Assembly: GCA_029237695.1 (NCBI GenBank)
Contig: CM055274.1
Span: 17,287,505-17,351,504, forward strand
Reading direction: 5' to 3'
DNA from: Conchocele bisecta
Taxonomy: Eukaryota > Mollusca > Bivalvia > Lucinida > Thyasiridae
DNA: 64,000 nt
Positions 21,226-31,658 of this stretch are shown piece after piece. The notes under the pieces were generated by a model. It made no database searches. It saw only the letters and a list, made by a program, of their open reading frames with translations, and was not told the origin of the DNA. The translations under genes were made by a program, and so were the position numbers. The stretch's first letter is position 1; every line of letters begins with the position of its first letter.

Positions 21226-21493
21226 AAAATAAATTGCCAAGTAAGATTTGTTCTATGACATTTGTGTGCTTTGTAATCAGACCGACATCATACCTAGCCA
21301 CAGTGTAATCCTGCCACTGAGAGACGACTTGTTCTTAATCAAACTTTGAAAGTATATATTCTGTTCTCATGCTCAAAATCATGGACGTGAGATTTGGACA
21401 AGACTAGGCTATACTCAGTCTCTGCCAATCAAACTGCTTGATTTAGTAAGAACTGGAGAACCTGCTAAGTAGGTTTCATAAGCACAAGATCCA

Positions 21494-21727
21494 TTTAACC
21501 CTTTCAACACCACAGGCCTGTATAGTGGTATTGCCAAACAGTGTGGATCCAGATGAACCGGCTCATCAGAATCTGCACTTTATGTAAGTAATTTTCATAT
21601 TTTTAAGAACAAAAAACACCCCCCTTTTCATAAATAGACTAGTCTGAAAATCATTTTGTGAGGATTGGATTGGTTGCAAAGTTAACATATCAAAATCCTT
21701 CCAGTTACTTGGGGGTGAAAGGGTTAA
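21494..21727 (+). repeat. TTAA MITE family E, copy E2
   Basis: TTAACCCTTTCAACACCACA to ACTTGGGGGTGAAAGGGTTAA. Interior: GATGAACCGGCTCATCAG and ATCATTTTGTGAGGATTGG. It ends 12 bp before the outer TIR of the nested stack. Confidence 0.85.
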
Positions 21728-22876
21728 AGAACATGCTTACCGTATTTCGCTGTGTATTGCGCGCACTGGCGTACTATGCGCATCTATATTTTGGGGGAAC
21801 AAATCAGGGAAAAAAATAGTTTGCGTCAATAGCGCGCAGCAAATTTTCACCAAATAAATCGGCGGAAATTCCGTCCCGAGTATAAGAAAATTGCTTTCCG
21901 AGTTCACATCCACAATGCTGAACGTGTGCTGTTAGGCTCTCTCGATGCTGCTAATCGGTGACAAAAAGATCGCCAAAGGTCAGCTTTACTAATCGAGGCA
22001 TAAATTAGACTTTATATGGTCTAATTATGTTGTATTTATTGGTATTTACTGATTAATAATATGCTTATTAAAAATTCACGATGCATGTAATAAATTTATT
22101 GAACCTACTTACGAAGAAATTTGTTGTATATATAATTCCACTATATTGCCCATTCGTGTATAACATATTACCCGTAATCGCCAGCCAACACACAGCAGCC
22201 ATGTGTCAAACTGCTTCCCCAAGGCGATATTCAAATAACACTACTAGTGACCTGCACATGAGAAACGGGCCATAAACAATTCCGCCCAGCCAAATATTGA
22301 CACTGGACACACAGTCGATATACGTAGGTACAGATAGTGTGTATTCACTGTTTATTGATTACCGTATTTACCGTAAATTTCCGGACACCCTTTATTTCCG
22401 GACAAGCTCATTTTGTAGAAAATTTATTATTTTCATGTACTCTTAATTTTCGGACAAGCTAACATTTGATAATATTTTCAAATCGTAAATTTTCGGACAC
22501 GAAAATAGGCAAGTGCGCCCATAAAATTTGTTGTTGTAGCTCAAATTGACATTTCCTGTTTCGCGCTTACTTTCCGCAGCACCATATAGGCCAGAATGGT
22601 ATAGTGAAAACATTTTTAACTAGATTGGTCAGTAAGCGAGGCTTACGGAATACCCTCCGCGTGGGTCCAGGTACCCCTAAAATATGTAAAAATTTCCAAG
22701 TGTGTGGGCTTGTAACCTTGACTCTGGGATTAGCGCGAGCGGCATGAACGTGAATTTGTCACAGGGTGGTAGAGGTCCATTGGAGCAATGAGTGTGTGAA
22801 ATGTGAAGCACATCCGAGCAAGGAAATAGAAGTTATATAACCGATTTCTCTGATGTTAAGTTTTGTAAAGAGACTA

Positions 22877-23091
22877 CCATATAACCTCAAATTAACGCCC
22901 CTGGAGGCGTTACATTTTACGGGGGGGGGGAAAAGGGGGGGGGGGTGTTTATTAGCCTAGCCAGTAAAAAAATAAGGATTTAAGGATTATTTGTGTTTGG
23001 AATTGGCGGTCATTGGTAAATTGTTTTTTCATTTTTTTTTTTTTGGGGGGGGGAATTTATTAGGAGGGGGTGTTAATTTGAGGTTATACGG
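22877..23091. mobile_element. MITE with CCGTATAACCTCAAATTAAC ends inside P2
   Basis: Left end CCATATAACCTCAAATTAAC, right end mirror image through GGTTATACGG. Flanked by TA (22875-22876 and 23092-23093). Removing it restores GAGACTATGTATGTGAC, close to the core consensus GAGACTAAGTATGTGAC, so the insertion and TA duplication are directly visible. The interior has long G runs and a GGAGGCGTTACATTTTACGG block. Confidence 0.9.
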
Positions 23092-24022
23092 TATGTATGT
23101 GACGTTCACCTCGAGATCAGCGGGGATTTGTCACAGCATATGAAATATTAAGAATTTTCAATGAAAGAAATAGAAGTTATAACATATTTCTCAGATGTTA
23201 AGTTTTGTAAAGAGACTAAGTATGTGACCTTGACCTTGGGATCAGCGGGGGTTGGACAGTCATAGATTTTCACAGCATGATAGTACAACCTTAGAGGAAT
23301 GCACAAGTGAAATAATAAGAATTTTCAATGAAGGAAATACAAGTTATAACTTATTTCTCTGATGTTAAGTTTTGTAAAGAGACTAAGTATTTGACCTTGA
23401 CATTGGGATCAGCGGGGGTTGGACGGTCATGGATTTGGCACAGCATGGTATTAGAGCCTTACAGGAATGCATGTGTGAAATAATTAAGAATTTTTAGATG
23501 AAGGAAATAGAAGTTAGAACAATATTTCTTTGATGTTAAGTTTTGTAAAGAGACTAAGTATTTGACCTTGACCTTGGGATCTGCGGGGGTTGGACGGTCG
23601 TGGATTTGGCACAGCATGGTAGTAGAGCCTTACAAGGAATGCATGTGTGAAATATTAAGCATTTTTAGATGAAGGAAATAGAAATGTTATAACAATATTT
23701 CTCTGATGTTAAGTTTACGGACTAAGTATTTGACCTTGACCTTGGGATCTGCGGGGGTTGGACGGTCGTGGATTTGGCACAGCATGGTAGTAGAGCCTTA
23801 CAGGAATGCATGTGTGAAATATCAAGCATTTTAGATGAAGGAAATAGAAGTTATAACAATATTTCTCTGATGTTAAGTTTACGGACGCACAGACGGAAAC
23901 GGATGGAGACGGACGGACGGACGGACTGGGACGGCTACGGACAAGGACAAAAGAGGGGGAACGGACGGACGACCCGGACGGCGGACGGACGGACAGACTG
24001 GACGGACGGACGGACGGACGGA

Positions 24023-24170
24023 CGTTCTTACATTAGGGTACTTATGTGGCTTACCACATGTTAAATATTAGCCACATAAAACGATTTTTTAGGTGGCTAA
24101 TTGTAACCAACCCTATCCTTTAATAAGTCCATAACCCTGTGGGGCTAGCCACATAAGTACCCTAATGTGT
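24023..24170. repeat. Inverted-repeat module embedded in a (GACG)n tract
   Basis: GTTCTTACATTAGGGTACTT and ATGTGGCT at the left, AGCCACATAAGTACCCTAAT at the right, then GTGTGCCCGGACGG. Interior AGCCACATAAAACGATTTTT and AACCAACCCTATCCTTTA. (GACG)n lies on both sides. Two more copies are in P4 (43634, 43848) and a diverged analogue is in P10 (35243). Confidence 0.85.
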
Positions 24171-24784
24171 GCCCGGACGGACGACGGACGGACGGACAAC
24201 CTGACTCCAGTATACCCCCCCACAACTCGTTGTGGGGGGTATAATTAAAGTTGTTTACTATGTTACGTTATGTTATAGTACAGTGCGACCCCGTTAGTAC
24301 ACGGAAATCCGGCGACAGACAACCTTCCGTGTTGCTTATCCGAACCGTGCTATATCCGTTCTCGCCCAAGACGCACCATGTCAACAAAAAATACATGTAC
24401 ACTGTACACTGTGACTGCGAATGAACGACGTCGCCAATGCCTATAATATGTCATAAGTTTTCACTGTTATCTTCGCATGCAATAAATATATTGAATCCAA
24501 GAATTGTTAACGTCATGTTTTATTTATTCATTATGTTCATGTAGAATGTAGATCTACGCAGGTCAATGCAATTATTGTAAACGCGTGTAGAAAAAAGTGT
24601 AGTAAACACATGTAGCCCCGTCATCATTCGATGACGCAATGACCCAATGACCCAATGACCGATATCCTGTTCCATCAGCTGCAAGGTCACGTGACAAGCT
24701 CGTGCGTTGCAAACTGTGTTTACTCATATGGTGAGCACAGGTGGAAGACTCGGACCTATGACACCAAAATAAATGCCTATTTAA

Positions 24785-26125
24785 ACAAGAGGGCCATGAT
24801 GGCCCTAATTCGCTCACCTGACTCCATGAACACTAGAGGAGAATGTGACATTGAGTTCATGTGTTTTAAAAAAATTGTGCTATTTTTAGATGGCGGTCAT
24901 CTTGGATTAAGTGATGACTCTCATTTTACAAAATCTGAAAATGCTTCACCCAAGTATCTTAACTTCCTATGAAGTTTGGCCAGCATCGGCCATGTGGTTC
25001 CTGAGAAAAAGACGTTCAAAATCTTAAATAAATGGACCTTTTGGTGGCCATCATGGATGACATAATCATCCGATTCCGACAAATATTGCACCAGAGCAAT
25101 CGCTTCATCGATACCTTCAATTTGATATATGGCATGAGCATATTCGGTAAAAAATATGCCCATTTTTGACCCCGGGGTCACCATTTTAACAACTTTTGAA
25201 AGAGCATTGTAAATCGATCATTCCTACCAAGTTTAGTCGAAATCCGGCCAGCGGTTCATGAGTAGAAGATTTTTTAAGAATTTATGCTATTTTTAGACGG
25301 CGCCCATCTTGGATTAGCGATGACCTCCATTTTAACAAATCTGAAAAGGGTTCCCCCATGGACCATAACTTTTAAGTTTGGCTACCATGGGCCAAGCGGT
25401 TCATGTGAAGAAGAATTTTGAAATCTCTAATAAAAGAACGACCTTTTGACATTTCGGCGGCCATCTTGGATGACATAACAATCCGATTTCGAATTTTAGA
25501 TGGCGGCCATCTTGGATTAGCGATGACCTCCATTTTAACAAATCTGAAAAGGCTTCACCCATGGACCATAACTTTTAAGTTTGGCTACCATGGGCCAAGC
25601 GGTTCATGTGAAGAAGAATTTTGAAATCTTTAATAAAAGAACGACCTTTTGACATTTCGGCGGCCATCTTGGATGACATAACAATCCGATTTCGACAAAA
25701 AAATGCACCAGAGTGATCGCCTCATTGATACCTTCAATTTGATATATGACATGACCAGATTCAGTCAAAAATAAAATTTGACCCCAATTTGACCCCACGG
25801 GCCACGCCCATTTTTGACCCCGGGGTCACCATTTTAACAACTTTGAAAGAGCAATGTACATCGATCATTCCTACCAAGTTTTGTCGAAATCCGGTTGGCG
25901 GTTCTTGAGAAGAAGATTTTTAGACGGCAGCCATCTTGGATTACGTAATGACGTCATTTTAACAATTTTGTAATCCCCCTACCTAAGGACCATGGCCATG
26001 AAGTTTGGTGACTATAGACCCAATGGTTACCGAGGAGAAGACGTTTGAAAATGTTCACGGACGACGACAAGAGGACGACGACGGACGACGGACACATTGC
26101 GGTAACAATAGCTCACATGAGCTAA
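24785..26125 (+). mobile_element. Modular ACAAGA-headed element family F, copy F1
   Basis: Head ACAAGAGGGCCATGATGGCC with 5' hairpin GGGCCATGATGGCCC, then AATTCGCTCACCTGACTCC. The body repeats blocks with GGCGGCCATCTTGGATGAC, GATACCTTCAATTTGATATA and CAAGCGGTTCATGTGAAG. A GACGACGA-rich tail leads to AATAGCTCACATGAGCTAA. The GCTCACCT / AGGTGAGC subterminal inverted repeat of the family is truncated on the right here. Short frames inside repeat with each block and are not genes. Confidence 0.8.
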
Positions 26126-26341
26126 AAATCCCATTATCCCACCCACCTGGTATCGTACTGTACATGACGTTAATAATAGAACGAGATCAAGTGGGTGGGG
26201 TAATGGATATTTTTGTAATGGTCATTTTCTTTGTGTCACACGTCCGACTATTCCACCTGTGGGTTCGAGTACGCACAGAGTTTTAACCCTTTCGACACCA
26301 CAGACCTGTATAGACATGTTTTGCCCGACGTGTTATAATAT

Positions 26342-26572
26342 TGCGCCAGTTCATGAGGTAATCAGGCTTATCACGTGAGATTTTCGACGAAGACGAATCT
26401 AATAATAGTGTAAACGATATCGAATGTTGACGAATATTAAATTAGTAATTATTACGCATTTGCTCTGAAAATGTTATCAACTTTCCGATATATTTGCAGA
26501 AAAAAGTAAAATCAGTCTCGGCGAAAATCTCAGTTATATAATAAAGTTGATTATCTCATGCACTGGCTCAAT
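26342..26572. repeat. Inverted-repeat element, ends G(C/A)GCCAGTKCATGAG
   Basis: GCGCCAGTTCATGAGGTAAT at the left and ATTATCTCATGCACTGGCTC at the right are imperfect complements. Immediately left (26285-26315) is a truncated family E end, TTAACCCTTTCGACACCAC. Confidence 0.5.
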
Positions 26573-26599
26573 TATGACGTAGCGAAACAAGGCCAGTTG

Positions 26600-27000
26600 T
26601 CAAGTACACATTTGTGTACATGCGCCGGGGGCGTGGGCAGTGCTGTAACAATTTAGTTAATCTGGGTTGAGTTAATCTGCGCCACTGATACGCGATCTCC
26701 GATTGGTCAGCCTTTACACCTAATTAATATTCCACCAATGGTGAGCGCGAACGCATGCCGGAAAAATGAAATCGAGCACATAACAATTAGCACTGCTTTG
26801 TTACTGGGACCAATAATTGATGTTATTCCCAGTTTGCTGGGATTAATTTATGAAATGTGCAAACGTGATCAGCTGCACATTCACATCGGTGAGATAAAAG
26901 GAGGCTATGCGTCCATAAAAAAAAATAAATTAATTTTACTTTTAAAAATCGTCCATTTTGGCAAAATAAAACCTAAATTTTCGGACACCACTTTTTAAGA
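26600..27000 (+). other. Right inner flank of the nested element; 86-codon open frame, not assigned
   Basis: The frame 26738-26998 begins MVSANACRKNEIEH in a GC-richer, non-repetitive stretch that has CCAAT-type words just upstream (GATTGGTCAG, CCACCAATGG). It runs into the subterminal TTTTCGGACA repeats. It could be a remnant of the inner element's own gene, but no transposase signature is visible. Confidence 0.25.
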
Positions 27001-27764
27001 ATTAACTAATATTCCTAATTATTCGGACACTGACAAAAGTAATTAATTAAAAGTGTCCGGAAATATACGGTAAATACGGTAGGTTGAAAAATAGACATAG
27101 CGGTCGCCGATATTATACGGTACTACTACTACCTGAATACATGAATCAGGCGCTATGCTGGTCGCACATGTCGTAAGGTCTTGATGCGTGAATACTCGTC
27201 AATACTTTCCAAAAATAGTAACACAGTCAGTCGGCAACCTAGCAACGACAACGACCATTAACAAATGTTACAGAGTGTGATCTGAATGTGCGCGACGCTT
27301 GATTTAGCATCTAAAATCTTACATCAAGAGCTTATGGGATTGAGATAATCGGTCCTCATTAATTATTCACAGAATGGCAGACGTGTGACATCACTTCGAA
27401 AACCAAACCAAACGCCCAATGTGCATAAATGTGGCTTCAAGGATGGAGAAATGGGGCTTATGACATTTGCGGCTTGTGTATATCCAGATCATCTTCCTTA
27501 TTATTCGGCACATTTGATGCGTATTTTTACTATGCTTAGTGTATCCTACTACTGTAGTGTATTTCAATGTCATAGCGGACACCTGTCAAAATTTTATATT
27601 TTCGTTTCTGGGCTTGTTTTGTTTGATAAAAAATGTGTAAAACTGGCAGAAATCAGTTGGATTTTTTTTTAAAATTTATCTACCTACCTATAACGCGCAG
27701 GGTGACTTCTGGATTAAAAATGCGGGTGAAAAAGTGCGCGCAAGCAATACACGGCAAAATACGG

Positions 27765-28170
27765 TAGTAGGTTTTCGAAGCACAAGCTCAATTTTGCAAA
27801 GTTGCCTATCACTGTAGATATGTATGTACCGTACCTGCAATGAAAATCTGCAGAAAACAACAAAATGAGAAAAAATCTTCGGGTCACTCTTTAAGCTCTC
27901 TATTGGCAGACATAAAATGTGTGTTTTCTCGTAATAGTCGGACAGGCAATAACAAACATATTACAACAAGAGCCAAGGGAATGATAGACAAATTGACATA
28001 AACTGTGGATCCAAGCCATTTGTCTGCCGGCAGCTGCCAGGTACGAACATATTAGTAATGTTCGTACAACATCAGGTACCGGTAGTTCACATACACATTA
28101 GTACACACCTAATGTTGTGGAAGGCAGCATAAGTGGGATAAACATGACACATGAATAATGATTCGGAATA
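27765..28170. other. No feature recognised
   Basis: AT-rich, no open frame or inverted repeat beyond a small GTACGAACATATTAGTAATG hairpin near 28050. A short J fragment (AATGGGGCTTATGACATTTG) lies earlier at about 27426-27485, inside the outer element. Confidence 0.45.
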
Positions 28171-28437
28171 GTAGCCGATTTCACCAACATTGCAAAGTAT
28201 ACTTTTCTAGCAAAGTATACTTTGAGGAAGTAATCATTTATTTTTTCCCCGAAATACATTATTTAACATAGAACTAACAACTGCATATATTTGATGATTA
28301 AAAGTATGCAGAATTATTACACTGAATTTATTACATTATCACAGCCAAATTGGCTGTGATAATGTAATAAATTCAGTATAATAAAAATTCATAAATTTCT
28401 CCTAAAATTGAAAATTTCTCCCTCAAAATAGGCTACA
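28171..28437. repeat. Inverted-repeat element family N, copy N2
   Basis: TAGCCGATTTCACCAACATT at the left to CAAAATAGGCTA at the right. It has an extra AGCAAAGTATACTTT unit, and a central hairpin TATTACATTATCACAGCC with a perfect partner that N1 lacks in full. Confidence 0.7.
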
Positions 28438-28674
28438 GTACCACCCATGCATATGAAACTAGAGAACTTGATGTTTGCAACCAGTATCAATGCAGAGTCT
28501 AGGCTTAATGAGCATGTTCGAATTTGACTCAAAATGAAGCAGTTTGATTTGCTAAGACTGATAAAACTTCCTGGGGCTCAGAAAAAAATCAGATCATAAG
28601 AAACGAAAGAACTAGATGTTTGAAACCACTAAAGATGGTTTCAAAGCAGACTTAGAGGTTAGGTTAATAGGTGG

Positions 28675-28792
28675 CTTGTTTGATATCGGCCTAGGTATCG
28701 GCTGGAGGTAACTTGGTATCAGCCCGAGACCGAAGGTCGAAGACTAATACCAAGTTACCGAGGGACGATACCAAGGCCGATATCAAACAAGA
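28675..28792. repeat. Palindromic element, ends CTTGTTTGATATCGGCCT
   Basis: The left arm continues GGTATCG...GGTAACTTGGTAT; the right arm ATACCAAGTTACC...CGATACCAAGGCCGATATCA completes the inverted repeat with several mismatches. Confidence 0.7.
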
Positions 28793-29009
28793 CACGTATT
28801 AAAGTCATTATTACTTAGATTACTTAGATATCAATCATCCGGCAGTTGTGATAATCCTATATTAAAATCTATACCGTTATCCATGATTGAATGATGAAAT
28901 ACAGAGCCTACAAATTTAAATTACCGGCATCTGTCAAAATTTACGCAGCCGATAAAGTAAACATACGCAATGCGCATGCCCAAAGGAACTGGTTTAATAC
29001 GCGCGCGAG

Positions 29010-29135
29010 ACATGGTATCGGACTGGAAACGGCAGTATCAAACTAGTAACGATGGTATCAGACTAGAAATGGCAGTATCAGACTAGAAGTTTCAGTATCA
29101 GACTGGAAAACACGCCGTATCAGCCTGGACTGTGT
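29010..29135. repeat. Minisatellite, ~20-22 bp unit GGTATCAGACTAGAAATGGC
   Basis: Six imperfect units (GTATCRGACTRGAAA...). Unit length and sequence drift, with no unique spacers, so not a CRISPR. The word GGTATC links it to the palindrome at 28675. Confidence 0.7.
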
Positions 29136-29230
29136 ATGTTATTGCTGTAGGCAAATACAGGCAATTTCTAGGCAAAAATTACATGTACACGTGAACCTGT
29201 CTAAAATGGGCACCTTTGTCAGGCACCCCA

Positions 29231-29420
29231 GGGGGCCGTTTCACTAACCTTCGTACGACTAAATGTTCGTAAGAGGAAAATTATGAGATTTTTTGAGAAA
29301 ACAATTGATGGATTTACATTTATTGAGCATAGTTTAAATCCATCAATCGAGATTTCCAGACGATCATAAATTTGCAGTTACAAACATTTTAGTCGTACAA
29401 AGTTTAGTGAAACGGCCCCC
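29231..29420. repeat. Palindromic MITE family H, copy H2
   Basis: GGGGGCCGTTTCACTAACC to AGTTTAGTGAAACGGCCCCC. Central palindrome half lost; one ATGCTCAATAAA arm is missing. Confidence 0.8.
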
Positions 29421-29522
29421 AGGTGTGCACTTTAATCGGACATGGATATCAGATTTATAGTCATTTTCAATGTTAATAATGACTACTTGAATTGACTTTG
29501 TAAATGCTTCAAGGGAATGAAA

Positions 29523-29593
29523 CGGTGGAACCACTTTAAACTAGACACCCTGGTAGATTATACCTCAGGTTGTCCAGTTTAATGGTTCCACTG
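29523..29593. repeat. Small hairpin family I, copy I5
   Basis: CGGTGGAACCACTTTAAAC to CAGTTTAATGGTTCCACTG, followed by TA. Confidence 0.6.
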
Positions 29594-29658
29594 TAGTTCA
29601 GGTACACAAGCTTAGTGCATTGCAATCAAGACTATTCATCCATATTAGAAATTACAAC

Positions 29659-29795
29659 ACTAGATGGCAGCGGCCCGCATGTTGCACCGGCCGTGGCTTT
29701 GATAGTTTACTGAAAACCTATAACAAAAAACTTTAACCCGGACACATGCATGTACGGCAATGTGCCGACTACATCGCATTGTCCGCAAGTGGCAG
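29659..29795 (+). mobile_element. Short ACTAGA-headed element P12
   Basis: ACTAGATGGCAGCGGCCCGC, then GCCGTGGCTTTGATAGT, AACCCGGACACATGCATG and GCATTGTCCGCAAG; same order as P11 (21051). Confidence 0.5.
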
Positions 29796-29895
29796 TAAAT
29801 TAAACATGCATTGAACAGTTTTATTGATGTCTGGTCGAAAGAGGTTCTACTGCACACACTATGTGAGATATGCCAGGTTCAATAACATCCCTTAC

Positions 29896-29988
29896 CTCAC
29901 CTTGTGTTACAGTGTGGTCTCCTCCAAGCTGGTCAGAGAGGCCGAGCTGCTGGATTTCCCCACCACTGACTCCATGGGGGATGGATAC
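29896..29988 (-). CDS. Candidate internal exon (31 codons), gene unknown
   Basis: On the minus strand a segment visibly GC-richer than its surroundings is preceded by TTGAATGTTTACAG (acceptor) and followed by GTAAGGG (donor). It is exactly 93 bp and open in phase 0: it begins VSIPHGVSGGEIQQL and ends GGDHTVTQGE. A second donor five bases earlier (CAAG|GTGAGG) gives an alternative 88-bp form. A second frame is open too and would end in ...LTSLEETTL followed by a stop, so a terminal-exon reading cannot be excluded. No domain recognised. It is the best coding candidate in the window. The neighbouring 30296-30352 segment may be the preceding exon of the same minus-strand gene, the intron between them containing repeat J5. 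Confidence 0.4.
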
Positions 29989-30020
29989 CTGTAAACATTC
30001 AACATGGGCCATTTCAAAGT

Positions 30021-30261
30021 TGTGCTTGTGACTGGAGAAATGGAGATTATGTGGTTTCGTGACCTGTGTAGCTCCTGATCAAATAGCATATTCCTGTAGC
30101 TTGATAACAATCTATATTGCTTGTTTGAAACATAATGGGCATCTCATTGATGGAATGGCGAACAGTGCAGATCCTGATCAGACTGCGGATGCACAGGCTG
30201 ATCTGGATCTACACTGGTCGCATAACCCATAAGCCCCATTTCTCCAGTCACATCCACATTT
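30021..30261. repeat. Interspersed repeat family J, copy J5
   Basis: GTGCTTGTGACTGGAGAAATG to CCATTTCTCCAGTCACATCC with all interior landmarks. Best-preserved J copy; it sits in the putative intron between the two candidate exons. Confidence 0.75.
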
Positions 30262-30295
30262 CATGAGCCACTTCCATGCCAAGCACAGTGCTTAC

Positions 30296-30352
30296 CTTGT
30301 AATTGACATGTGTTCTCACACAACTAATTATTTTTCCATGTACAATGCTGGC
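30296..30352 (-). CDS. Candidate internal exon (19 codons), gene unknown
   Basis: Minus strand: CTACCAACATGTAG (acceptor, weak pyrimidine tract), 57 bp open in phase 0 (ASIVHGKIISCVRTHVNYK), then donor AAG|GTAAGCAC. The two other frames contain stops. Its length (3n), phase and strand match the candidate exon at 29896-29988, 307 bp further on. Short open segments with splice-like borders occur by chance, so on its own it would be weak. Confidence 0.25.
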
Positions 30353-30813
30353 CTACATGTTGGTAGCACTAGTGTACTTGATGCTACAATTGCACAAATC
30401 AAAAAAATAAATTCTTAAAGATATTAAAGTACATGTATGCAAATGTATGCAGGTTGAAGAATGGCGCTGAAGTTGAAACCACAAAATCCACGATGCACAA
30501 AGATACTTCTTATATGCCATATATCAGGTCTACGAAGGACTTGCCACATATACACAGTTTCAAGTTTTGTTTCTGTATTTACAGAGTATATGTGGGCAAG
30601 GTATGAACATCAAGATGTAATTAATGGCAGTCGATCATGTCCGGTCATCTTTCTCTACATGTACAACAGGGGCCCGTTTCTTCAAATGGTATCACGACAA
30701 AAACAGAAGTTAGACATTTTAATGTTGTAGCCTTACTCTAATAATGGCCCACCCCCCTATCCTGTGACATATGTGATTCTAATAGGCACCCAGGCATTTA
30801 TTAGAGCTTTTAT
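30353..30813. other. No feature recognised
   Basis: Non-repetitive as far as visible. The 89-codon plus frame 30461-30730 has no motif or splice support. Confidence 0.4.
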
Positions 30814-31022
30814 GGTGGTACATTTTTCACTAATCTTCGTACAACTAAAATGTTGGTAAGTGTAAATTTAAGATCGTCTGTAAATTTCAATGCAGCCTAT
30901 GCTCAATAAATGTAAATCCAATAATTGTTTACAGAAAACATTGTTAATGTGAAATTTACAGACTATCATAATTTTGCACTTACGAACATTTTAGTCTTAC
31001 GAAATTTAGTGAAACGACCCCC
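30814..31022. repeat. Palindromic MITE family H, copy H3
   Basis: Left end decayed (GTACATTTTTCACTAATC), right end GAAATTTAGTGAAACGACCCCC; TATGCTCAATAAATGTAAATC inside. Confidence 0.75.
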
Positions 31023-31099
31023 AGATAATCAACTTGCTAAAGCTTGTGGATTATCTCCCGATATATGTGACTGAATGAACAATGATCTATCTATAGATT

Positions 31100-31450
31100 C
31101 TCTGATCAAAGTGTGAAGATGCAGAGGTGATCTAGGGCTACATTATATAGTCACAAGTTGAATACGCTTCTGGCTGTATTATGGCATATCACATACTAGT
31201 ATTGGCTCCAATACCTTCTATACCTGGCAACACCAGCTGCCAAGTGAAATACTACAAAGTACCTGATTCCCATTCCGACTCTACAACCTTGAAGTTCAGC
31301 TGGTTAGGAAGGTACACACAATCATGTCATCCACAGAAACCTCGGTCCGGCGTCGAGCCAACGGTACAGAGACTTGGCAAGGGTACCAGTGATGATAGGC
31401 ACTATTCACACCTCATCTACAACGTTCCAGTAGTTTACAGTTAATGGTTC
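31100..31450. other. Non-repetitive, GC-richer segment with open frames on both strands
   Basis: Plus frame 31181-31444 (87 codons, includes NTSCQVKYYKVPDSHSDS). The minus strand has an open run containing VPLARRRTEVSVDDMIV. Neither has convincing splice borders or a motif I know. It may be an exon or a decayed transposon gene. Confidence 0.25.
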
Positions 31451-31537
31451 ATGTAAACAATTCCCAGAACAACAACTTTTTGTTTTATTTGTGCCCGGCA
31501 GGAGGCTGGCATCGAAATGTTCGTAACCCACCATGGG

Positions 31538-31604
31538 TTCCCACGAAAGAAAACGATGTAAATGGCATGTTACATGCCATTTACATTGTTTTCATTCGTG
31601 GGAA
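31538..31604. repeat. 67-bp palindrome
   Basis: TTCCCACGAAAGAAAACGAT, GTAAATGGCATG, then complement ATGCCATTTACATTG and ATTCGTGGGAA. A few mismatches in ~31-bp arms. Confidence 0.75.
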
Positions 31605-31658
31605 ACAAGATCTAAGAAATCAACCTCTCAGAAACCAACCTGTAGAATGATCTCTGAA

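Larger units (their letters stand above)
22619..24246 (+). mobile_element. Pearl-like tandem-core element P2
   Basis: Head ACTAGATTGGTCAGTAAG and leader CCGCGTGGGTCCAGGTACC as in P1 and P4, about six core units, a long (GACG)n region and the terminal hairpin CAGTATACCCCCCCACAAC / GTTGTGGGGGGTATAATT. It is interrupted by a MITE at 22877-23091 and, inside the microsatellite, by an inverted-repeat module at 24023-24170. Confidence 0.85.
22362..27079. mobile_element. Inner TIR pair, ends CCGTATTTACCGTAAATTT
   Basis: TA (22360-22361), CCGTATTTACCGTAAATTT then CCGGACACC on the left; AGTGTCCGGAAATATACGG, TAAATACGG, then TA (27080-27081) on the right. Further TTTTCGGACA words repeat just inside both ends (22447-22500 and 26981-27060), as subterminal repeats would. 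The body holds P2, F1 and a 230-bp inverted repeat; no transposase was recognised. Confidence 0.7.
21740..27764. mobile_element. Outer TIR pair of a nested transposon stack (~6 kb)
   Basis: TA (21738-21739) then CCGTATTTCGCTGTGTATTG and CGCGCAC; on the far side GTGCGCGCAAGCAATACACG, GCAAAATACGG, then TA (27765-27766). The ends match apart from a few changes and a small indel. Both inner flanks are GC-rich with GCGCGCAGC and AACGCGCAGG. No intact transposase frame is visible; the inside is filled by other repeats. Flanking TA is consistent with a TA target duplication (Tc1/mariner-like or another TA-using superfamily). Confidence 0.65.

Noticed and set aside
22920..23055. Long G runs as a quadruplex regulatory site
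   Set aside because: They lie inside a TA-flanked MITE and mirror its C-rich/G-rich subterminal sequence.
24655..24820. Possible THAP/zinc-finger remnant (SSCVANCVYSYGEHRWK)
   Set aside because: Cysteine spacing does not fit the domain, and the frame continues straight into element F1.
26255..26285. tRNA-like T-arm word GTTCGAGTAC
   Set aside because: No matching acceptor, D-arm or anticodon arm around it; no tRNA gene was found anywhere in the window.
29010..29135. CRISPR-like array
   Set aside because: Units are contiguous imperfect minisatellite repeats without unique spacers; the genome is eukaryotic.
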